From an uncultured Clostridia bacterium (GTDB lineage Bacteria; Bacillota; Clostridia; TANB77; CAG-508), in contig CAOSZT010000112.1 in assembly GCA_948528155.1 (NCBI GenBank), positions 1 to 7,117 of the forward strand: a stretch of DNA of 7,117 nt, given 5' to 3'. The position numbers and the translations under genes were made by a program. Positions within the stretch are counted from its first letter, which is position 1. Every line of letters begins with the position of its first letter. Below, piece after piece: positions 1 to 3,924 of the stretch. The notes beneath the pieces were generated by a model. It made no database searches and was not told the DNA's origin. It saw only the letters and a program-made list of their open reading frames with translations.

Positions 1-60
1 TTAGTGCTATACTAACTTAAACGACCACTGCGACAGCAGTTTAGTGCAATTACAATTTTG
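1..60 (+). other. Repeat-rich leader upstream of the first gene
   Basis: TTAGTGC occurs twice (1-7 and 41-47). Two small hairpins can form: TTAGT/ACTAA (1-5 with 11-15) and ACTGC/GCAGT (27-31 with 36-40, loop GACA). No run of T follows the second hairpin closely, so it is not a clear terminator. The stretch may be the 5' leader of the following operon or the 3' end of something upstream. No known RNA family is recognised. Confidence 0.25.
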
Positions 61-74
61 AGAGGTGTTAAAGA

Positions 75-278
75 ATGAGTAAATATGAGCCATTATGGAA
101 GTATTTAAAAGATAATAATAAAGAAAAATATATATTATCTTATGAAGAAATTAAGAACATTATAGGATTTCAAATAGATCATTCATTTTTAACTTATAAG
201 AAAGAAGCAAAAGAATATGGATATGAAGCCTACAAAGTATCTATGAAAGAAAAAACAGTAATTTTCAATAAGGTATAA
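75..278 (+). CDS. Small hypothetical protein of a mobile-element accessory family (DUF7662-like)
   Basis: 67 residues. The start ATG has a good ribosome binding site, AGAGGTG at 61-67, with 7 bases of spacing. The protein opens with SKYEPLWKYLKD and continues with a YEEIKNIIGF segment and IDHSFL, and ends in a beta-strand-like KTVIFNKV. This order (a Y-x-P-L helix, a [FY]-E-E-I-x-x-I-[IA]-G segment, then a C-terminal hydrophobic strand) resembles a widespread family of small uncharacterised bacterial proteins that I believe is catalogued as DUF7662; the family number is from memory. No catalytic motif, signal peptide or membrane segment is visible. The next gene starts 36 bases downstream on the same strand, so the two are probably co-transcribed. 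The biochemical function is unknown. Confidence 0.85.
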   Translation: MSKYEPLWKYLKDNNKEKYILSYEEIKNIIGFQIDHSFLTYKKEAKEYGYEAYKVSMKEKTVIFNKV

Positions 279-314
279 CTAGGAATTACAATTCAAAAAG
301 GAGTGATGCTAATT

Positions 315-686
315 ATGAATTATAGTTATGTAATGGGAATTAATAATATTGATATACTTAAACAAAATAATTTTAAAATCAAATATTTTGGAAATAATTA
401 TGGAGTTATCTTTGATGACAATAAGATTGAATTGTTTGAAAAATATATATGTGAAACGCTTGAAAATGGATTTTGGAATGAATATCTAGGTAAAGATAAG
501 GTATTTATCTTTAAATTTGAAAACAGCGAAATAAAAAGATATGTATTAAATAAAGATAATGAAAAAGAAGTACTGAAGTTATGTTGTGAATTTGCAGATT
601 GTAAATTCAAATCTATTGATAAAATGTTAAAAAATAATAGTTTTTATGCGAAAAGTTATTATACAGAAAATATTGGAAAATCCTAG
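315..686 (+). CDS. Hypothetical protein, 123 residues, second gene of the small operon
   Basis: The reading frame is open from a GTG at 303 and an ATG at 306, but both lie on or within 2 bases of the strong AAGGAG at 298-303. The ATG at 315, 11 bases after it, is the better start and gives MNYSYVMGINN at the N terminus. The protein is soluble in composition: rich in Lys, Asn, Phe and Tyr, with alternating strand-like and charged helical stretches. It has a central EYLGKDKVFIFKFENSEIKRY segment and a CCEFADCKF segment with three cysteines (two adjacent) but no recognisable metal-site spacing. I do not recognise a characterised domain. It follows the 67-residue gene by 36 bases and probably shares its transcript. 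The small-RNA promoter begins 9 bases after the stop, and that RNA's terminator would also end this operon. Confidence 0.8.
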   Translation: MNYSYVMGINNIDILKQNNFKIKYFGNNYGVIFDDNKIELFEKYICETLENGFWNEYLGKDKVFIFKFENSEIKRYVLNKDNEKEVLKLCCEFADCKFKSIDKMLKNNSFYAKSYYTENIGKS

Positions 687-694
687 AAATGTAT

Positions 695-723
695 TTGACA
701 AATGCAAAAGAATATGTTATTAT
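695..723 (+). promoter_or_regulatory. Near-consensus sigma-A promoter for the small RNA
   Basis: TTGACA (695-700), 17-bp spacer, TATTAT (718-723), with a TG at 715-716 giving an extended -10. This is the best promoter-like sequence in the window together with the one upstream of pcrA. Transcription would start at about 730. No start codon with a ribosome binding site follows before the terminator at 775-809, which argues for a non-coding product. Confidence 0.8.
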
Positions 724-751
724 TTAATTACAAAATAAATGAACTTTGAAT

Positions 752-767
752 ATCGCTAGTATTCAAA
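752..767. repeat. 16-bp direct repeat, copy 1 (in the small RNA)
   Basis: ATCGCTAGTATTCAAA, identical to 977-992. Because the two copies are transcribed in opposite directions, the transcripts are complementary here. This copy forms the loop and 3' arm of the small RNA's first hairpin. Confidence 0.9.
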
Positions 768-774
768 TCATGAC

Positions 775-809
775 AGTGTGTGTACCACGAATACACATGC
801 TATTTTTTT
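775..809 (+). terminator. Intrinsic terminator of the small RNA
   Basis: Stem AGTGTGTGTA (775-784) with TACACATGCT (792-801), including two wobble pairs, loop CCACGAA, then A and seven T. It would also stop readthrough from the 75-686 operon. Its loop is identical on the + strand to the loop of the facing terminator at 819-843. Confidence 0.8.
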
Positions 810-812
810 GTC

Positions 813-843
813 AAAAAATAGAGCAGACCACGAATCTGCTCTA
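813..843 (-). terminator. Intrinsic terminator of the minus-strand peptide mRNA
   Basis: Perfect 9-bp stem TAGAGCAGA (819-827) with TCTGCTCTA (835-843), loop on the + strand CCACGAA (828-834). On the minus strand the hairpin is followed by ATTTTTT then G (813-818 read in reverse). The minus-strand loop UUCGUGG is the exact complement of the small RNA's terminator loop. The 9-mer ACCACGAAT occurs in both hairpins (784-792 and 827-835). Confidence 0.8.
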
Positions 844-856
844 CGACTAAATACAG

Positions 857-997
857 CTAATTAGTCTTAACTTTGTTGTCATCTTGCATTTGCTTATGTT
901 GTTGTTCTAATTGTTGTTGTAATCTAATGTTTTTTTCTCTTTCTGCTATGTACTTGTCAGCAAAATGCAAAATTAAATCGCTAGTATTCAAAACCAT
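857..997 (-). CDS. 46-residue Gln-rich peptide, target of the convergent small RNA
   Basis: ATG at 997-995, stop TAG at 859-857. The ribosome binding site is AAAGGGGG, two bases before the ATG by its last G, or about five bases from its AAGG part. The peptide opens MVLNTSDLILHFADKYIAER, an amphipathic helix-like start, and continues with a helical Gln/Glu/Lys-rich tail (LQQQLEQQHKQMQDD). There is no membrane segment or signal peptide, unlike Fst, TxpA or BsrG type I toxins. It ends 14 bases before its own terminator stem. The 16-bp repeat at 977-992 covers codons 2-8, so the small RNA at 730-809 can pair with its start. The leader also has a GCCTTT/AAAGGC hairpin (1010-1025) directly upstream of the ribosome binding site, which may limit translation. 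Function unknown: candidate toxin or small regulator. Coding status rests on the start site, spacing and flanking signals. Confidence 0.7.
   Translation of the reverse strand: MVLNTSDLILHFADKYIAEREKNIRLQQQLEQQHKQMQDDNKVKTN
977..992. repeat. 16-bp direct repeat, copy 2 (over the start of the peptide gene)
   Basis: ATCGCTAGTATTCAAA, identical to 752-767 and 225 bp away. On the minus strand it encodes part of codons 2-8 of the 46-residue peptide. Similarity extends to 1000 with one extra base (993) and two transitions, both of which keep G-U pairing between the opposite transcripts. Confidence 0.9.
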
Positions 998-1025
998 AAC
1001 CCCCTTTCCGCCTTTTAGAAAAGGC

Positions 1026-1597
1026 TAGCCTTTCCTTTAACGTAAGGTTGTTAATATATTACTATAATTTTATATTCAAAACAAGCGAACATAATAAAAT
1101 GTTACAAGTTTTTTCCAATTATTTGTGTCAAATTTTTATAGATGTAAGATTTTTCATATAAATAATATCAAATATTGGGTAATTTTCTAAGGAGTAAATT
1201 TGATAGATATAAATTAAGAAAAACCTTAATAATTAACGGTTCTAAAATATTAATTTGATAGTTATTCTAAATAACTGAAACATAAATTTTTATAAAACAT
1301 AAAAATTTTTTTAATTTACGGTTGGATTTTTGAAAAAATATGGATGTATATATAATAGAGGGATAGTTTTTTTAAACTTTTTTAAAATGAGAAAAGGAAA
1401 ATTTGAAAAAGACCTCAATATATAAAATATGGGATAATTATAAATCAAAGAAAGGGGGAATTGTAATACCATAAAACAATAAAGATATAGTGTTTAACCT
1501 TTAAGATAAGCCCTTTAAATCAATGATTTATATGTGAATAATAAAGTTTCATTAGCATATAAATTGAATAGATATTAATAAATTAACAGGAGAAAAT
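1026..1597. other. AT-rich stretch without a convincing gene
   Basis: No ORF with a ribosome binding site is seen on either strand between the leader of the minus-strand peptide gene and the 34-codon ORF. It holds several AT-rich hairpins: AGTTATT/AATAACT (1260-1266 with 1270-1276), AAATTTTTAT/ATAAAAATTT (1284-1293 with 1299-1308, followed by T-rich sequence) and ATTTATATG/CATATAAAT (1526-1534 with 1556-1564). A perfect TATAAT at 1351-1356 could be a -10 box for the recombinase operon, but the only -35 at 17 bp (TTTTGA, 1328-1333) is poor. A strong ribosome-binding-like AAAGGGGG at 1452-1458 region leads to TTG then TAA, so it starts nothing; it may be a remnant of a lost small ORF. It may act as the long regulatory region of the recombinase. 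Confidence 0.4.
1091..1118 (-). promoter_or_regulatory. Candidate promoter for the minus-strand peptide mRNA
   Basis: On the minus strand TTGGAA (1118-1113), 16-bp spacer, TATTAT (1096-1091), predicting a start near 1084, a leader of about 87 nt and an mRNA of about 270 nt. A consensus TTGACA lies further up (1131-1126) but has no good -10 at 17-18 bp. TTGTTT with TAATAT nearer the gene is a third option. The choice among them is uncertain. Confidence 0.4.
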
Positions 1598-1702
1598 ATG
1601 AACGAAACATTTAAAATTAATGTGTATTTTGATGAAAAGGGTGAAGAAATCGAAAATTTAATATCTCATTTTTTAATTGATTTATTAGAGAAAAATGGAT
1701 AA
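1598..1702 (+). CDS. 34-residue acidic small protein upstream of the recombinase
   Basis: ATG at 1598 with AGGAG (1588-1592) 5 bases upstream. The product opens MNETFKINVYFDEKGEEIE and ends in a short hydrophobic helix-like LISHFLIDLLEKNG. It looks like a beta strand, a turn and an amphipathic helix, and has no membrane span. It precedes the recombinase start by 97 bases on the same strand and may be co-transcribed. Very small ORFs often sit just upstream of TnpX/TndX-type recombinases in clostridial elements; the placement is known for such elements, but I do not identify this protein with a named family. It could assist or regulate the recombinase, which is inference. Confidence 0.55.
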   Translation: MNETFKINVYFDEKGEEIENLISHFLIDLLEKNG

Positions 1703-1799
1703 TAAATTTTTATTATTTCAGTATTTGGATTTCTTAAAAAATTAGTTATAATTAATAGGAATTCAAATTGTTTTTTATCAAGCATGGGAAGGAGGAGAA

Positions 1800-3369
1800 A
1801 TGCTTGAGACAATAAAAACAGTAATTTACAAGGTAGCAATTTATATAAGATTATCCAAAGAAGATGTAGATAAGGGATTTGACGAAAGTGAAAGTATTAT
1901 CAACCAAAAATCCTTATTAACAGAATATGTAGGAAATTTAGGCTGGGAATATGAATTAGTAGATACTTATATTGATCCAGGATATACAGGTACAAACTTT
2001 AATAGACCAGATTTCCAAAGAATGATTAGAGATATCGAAAACGGAAAAGTAAACATGGTCATAACAAAAGACTTATCTCGTTTAGGACGTGATTACATAG
2101 AAACGGGAGAATATATTGAAAAGTGGTTTCCAGAGCATGAAGTAAGATATGTTTCTGTAACAGATGGGATAGACACCTTTGCTACTAATAATGGCAATAA
2201 TGACATAGCACCTTTTAAATCTATCTTAAATGATATGTATTCCAAAGATTTATCTAAAAAGATTAGGACAGCCTTACATACTATGCAAAAACAAGGAAAA
2301 TGGGTAGGAGGAAAAACAGCATTAGGATATGTAAAAGATTCAAACAATAAAAACAAATTAATGATATGTGAGCCAGAAGCGGAAATCGTAAGAACTATTT
2401 TTCATAAGGCTAGTTTACGGAGAAGAAGTAGGAGCCATCAAAAACTATCTAAATGACAACAAAATACCAACAGCGAATCAAATAAGGTATAACAAAGTAA
2501 CTTTTTGGGAAAATAAAACAGTAAAAAACATCTTAAAAAACGAGGTATATATTGGAAATACTGTGCAAAATAAGAGAAGTAGAATAAGTTATAAAAACAG
2601 AAAATTAAGAAGTAATCCACAAGAACAGTGGAACATTGTGGAAAACACACACGAACCAATCATTGAAAAGCAGCTTTTTGACAAAGTACAAAAAATGGTA
2701 ATTGTGCAAAAATATAATAGAAATGAAAAAAAGCATAAGTTTTTATTAGATGGATTATTGTTTTGTTATGAGTGCAAACACAAAATAGGAGTAAGAGGAA
2801 AGAAAAACGGATATATGTTTATGATATGTAATAATTATCGTAGAAACTCAAAATTAGGGCTTTGCACATCACATGGATTTAGTTATGAAGCATTAGAAAA
2901 AACAATACTACAATACATAAAGAATTTGTTTCTAGCAATTGATAGTAAGAAAATAGAATTAAACATAAAAAACAATAGAACAAAACAAGATTATGGAAAA
3001 ATGCTAAAACAGAAACAAACAGAAATTAACCTTATAAAAGATAACATAGACAAAATGTATGTTGACAAATTAAACGGTAAAGTTAGCGAAGAAATGTATG
3101 AAAGGGTATTTAACAAACTAATCAATGAAGTAAATGAAAAAGAAAAAGAATACAATAAGTTAAAAAACAAAAAAGAAAATGCTATGCAAGATGATAGTAA
3201 AGAGATAGAAAACATTGTTAAAGAATTTTTAAAAATAGAAAAGCCGACACCTGAAATAATGAAAATAATTATTAATAAAATAGAAATACACCAAGATAAG
3301 CAAGTAGATATCATTTTTAATTTTAAGAAATTAAATGATATTAATATCAAAAATGCACAAAACGACTAA
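1800..3369 (+). pseudogene. Large serine recombinase (TndX/TnpX-like), split by a frameshift near 2412
   Basis: The start ATG has AAGGAGG at 1789-1795. The first frame runs 1800-2456; the rest continues one frame over, open from 2392 to the stop at 3367-3369. Joining them at about 2412 gives some 522 residues, close to TndX of Tn5397 (about 530). Residues 11-155 form the resolvase catalytic domain, with the serine nucleophile S19 in IYIRLSKED and the arginines R94 and R97 in LSRLGRD. A recombinase domain follows (EVGAIKNYLND, then W-x-x-x-x-V-x-x-I-L-x-N-x-x-Y-I-G, then NTHEPII). The zinc ribbon has cysteines at about 322, 325, 343 and 355. A Lys/Glu-rich coiled coil spans about 400-475. Such enzymes excise and integrate elements by double-strand exchange at a 2-bp crossover. 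The simplest lesion is one inserted base (for example A2412), so the enzyme as read is truncated after the catalytic domain and probably inactive. A sequencing error is the main alternative. Confidence 0.85.
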
Positions 3370-3395
3370 TCTAATATTGGATATCAGATTAGTCG
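3363..3395. repeat. Long inverted repeat overlapping the recombinase stop codon
   Basis: Perfect 10-bp arms CGACTAATCT (3363-3372) and AGATTAGTCG (3386-3395). After one mismatch, a further 4 bp pair (3374-3377 with 3381-3384), leaving a 3-nt loop. The + strand after it is A-rich, so it is not a good + strand terminator. On the minus strand it is followed by TTTTGTGCATTTTT, which would suit a terminator of incoming minus-strand transcription. It lies about 40 bp inside the element end, so it could also be a recombinase binding site. Confidence 0.7.
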
Positions 3396-3431
3396 AAACA
3401 AAAAAATCAAAACTGTCTACTTTGACATCAA

Positions 3432-3728
3432 CCAGAAGGAATATCAATGGCAGTACCAATGAAGAATGGTGGTATGAAAAAATCAAAAGTAATTTTTTAT
3501 GTTTTACTATCAGGTATAACAACTGGAATTGGTGCATTTTTTGGTGCAATTATTGGATCTATTTCAGAGACTATAATTTCTATTTGTTTAAGTTTTGCAG
3601 CAGGTGCAATGTTATATATTGTATCTGGAGAGTTAATTCCTGAATCTAATAAATTGTATAAAGGGAGAATGTCTGCTATTGGAAATATGATTGGATTTAT
3701 AATTGGAATTTTTGTAACAAAATTATAA
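3432..3728 (+). pseudogene. 3' fragment of a ZIP-family metal (zinc) transporter gene, cut by the element
   Basis: The frame reads P-E-G-I-S-M-A-V-P from 3432, the second half of the H-N-x-P-E-G metal-binding motif of ZIP transporters, and runs to the stop at 3726-3728. The remnant keeps GITTGIGAFFGAIIG, the FAAGAMLYIVSGELIPES block and a last hydrophobic helix (about residues 77-92 counted from the Met at 3447), so three membrane segments remain. Intact ZIP proteins of this bacterial group are about 250-270 residues with eight segments. Upstream of 3432 the frame loses similarity and meets TGA at 3423-3425. An ATG at 3447 has AAGGA (3436-3440) 6 bases before it by chance of the coding sequence, so a 93-residue C-terminal piece could be translated. 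It would lack the first metal-site histidine and is unlikely to transport. Family assignment is firm; loss of function is inferred. Confidence 0.8.
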
Positions 3729-3776
3729 AAAAAGTATTATTTAACAACAAATGTTTGGGAAAACTTGTAAATTCTA

Positions 3777-3805
3777 TTGACTTTTAAAATAAGTAATTGT
3801 ATAAT
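3777..3805 (+). promoter_or_regulatory. Sigma-A-type promoter for pcrA
   Basis: TTGACT (3777-3782), 17-bp spacer, TATAAT (3800-3805), start expected near 3812. This gives a leader of about 113 nt before the pcrA start codon. Confidence 0.8.
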
Positions 3806-3825
3806 TTAACAAGTGATAAGAGAAA

Positions 3826-3900
3826 ACAAAGTATAGTTCTTTTTTATTATATAAATTGTAACTATATTTTGTGATTTCTTATTTTTATAAATAAAAATAA
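3826..3900 (+). promoter_or_regulatory. Structured 5' leader of pcrA (two hairpins)
   Basis: The first hairpin has a 13-bp stem with one G-U pair (3826-3838 with 3860-3872) and an inner TTTAT/ATAAA stem (3843-3847 with 3851-3855). The second has perfect 10-base arms, TTATTTTTAT (3879-3888) and ATAAAAATAA (3891-3900), and ends 12 bases before the ribosome binding site. No known riboswitch or T-box signature is seen. The AT richness makes some pairing expected by chance, so a regulatory role is only a possibility. Confidence 0.35.
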
Positions 3901-3924
3901 ACACATATAAAAAAGGAGAAAAAG

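Larger units (their letters stand above)
730..809 (+). ncRNA. Putative antisense small RNA, about 80 nt, convergent to the 46-residue peptide gene
   Basis: The RNA is predicted from the promoter at 695-723 and an intrinsic terminator ending in seven T at 803-809. It folds into two hairpins. The 5' hairpin has an 8-bp stem, TTTGAATA (745-752) with TATTCAAA (760-767), and a 7-nt loop, TCGCTAG. The 3' hairpin has a 10-bp stem with two G-U pairs (775-784 with 792-801) and a 7-nt loop, CCACGAA. Both loops are complementary to the minus-strand mRNA at 857-997: the first to codons 5-8 and the second to the loop of that mRNA's own terminator. An extended duplex of 752-774 with mRNA positions 977-1000 would have 23 pairs (two of them wobbles) and one bulged U, and would cover the AUG and the edge of the ribosome binding site. 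Repression of translation is the likely role. The structure and pairing are read from sequence; expression is inferred. Confidence 0.7.
1..3434 (+). mobile_element. Right-hand part of an integrated element with a large serine recombinase (left end outside window)
   Basis: The stretch holds small hypothetical genes, a convergent antisense RNA module and a large serine recombinase gene as the last gene before the junction, as in TndX/TnpX-type elements of Clostridia, where the recombinase sits at one end. Immediately downstream, a ZIP transporter gene begins in mid-motif at about 3432, with no in-frame sequence upstream (a TGA lies in that frame at 3423-3425). This marks the right junction to within a few bases. 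TndX/TnpX-type elements usually recombine at a GA dinucleotide; GA occurs at 3424-3425 and 3435-3436, and I cannot choose between them without the other end. No conjugation or mobilisation gene is visible, so the type of element (conjugative, mobilisable or other) is unknown. The element boundary and mechanism are inferred. Confidence 0.6.

Noticed and set aside
739..759. Tiny ORF MNFEYR inside the small RNA
   Set aside because: Six codons with no ribosome binding site; the ATG lies next to the 5' hairpin. A coding role is unlikely.
695..1000. CRISPR-like repeats
   Set aside because: Only two copies of the 16-bp repeat exist, 225 bp apart, with a coding frame across one of them; there is no regular spacing and no cas gene.
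1380..1425. Short ORF MRKGKFEKDLNI in the gene-poor region
   Set aside because: Twelve codons with no ribosome binding site before the ATG.
2392..2456. Programmed frameshift in the recombinase
   Set aside because: There is no slippery sequence, rare codon or stop at the shift point, and the family is normally made from one uninterrupted frame. A mutation or sequencing error is simpler.
2993..3350. Minus-strand ORF opposite the recombinase coiled coil
   Set aside because: It is a Ser/Leu/Phe-rich mirror of a Lys/Glu/Asn-rich coding stretch, with no start signal.
3335..3643. Overlapping ORF across the element junction in another frame
   Set aside because: It runs out of frame through both the recombinase end and the ZIP fragment; it has no ribosome binding site and an odd Cys/Trp/Asn-rich composition.
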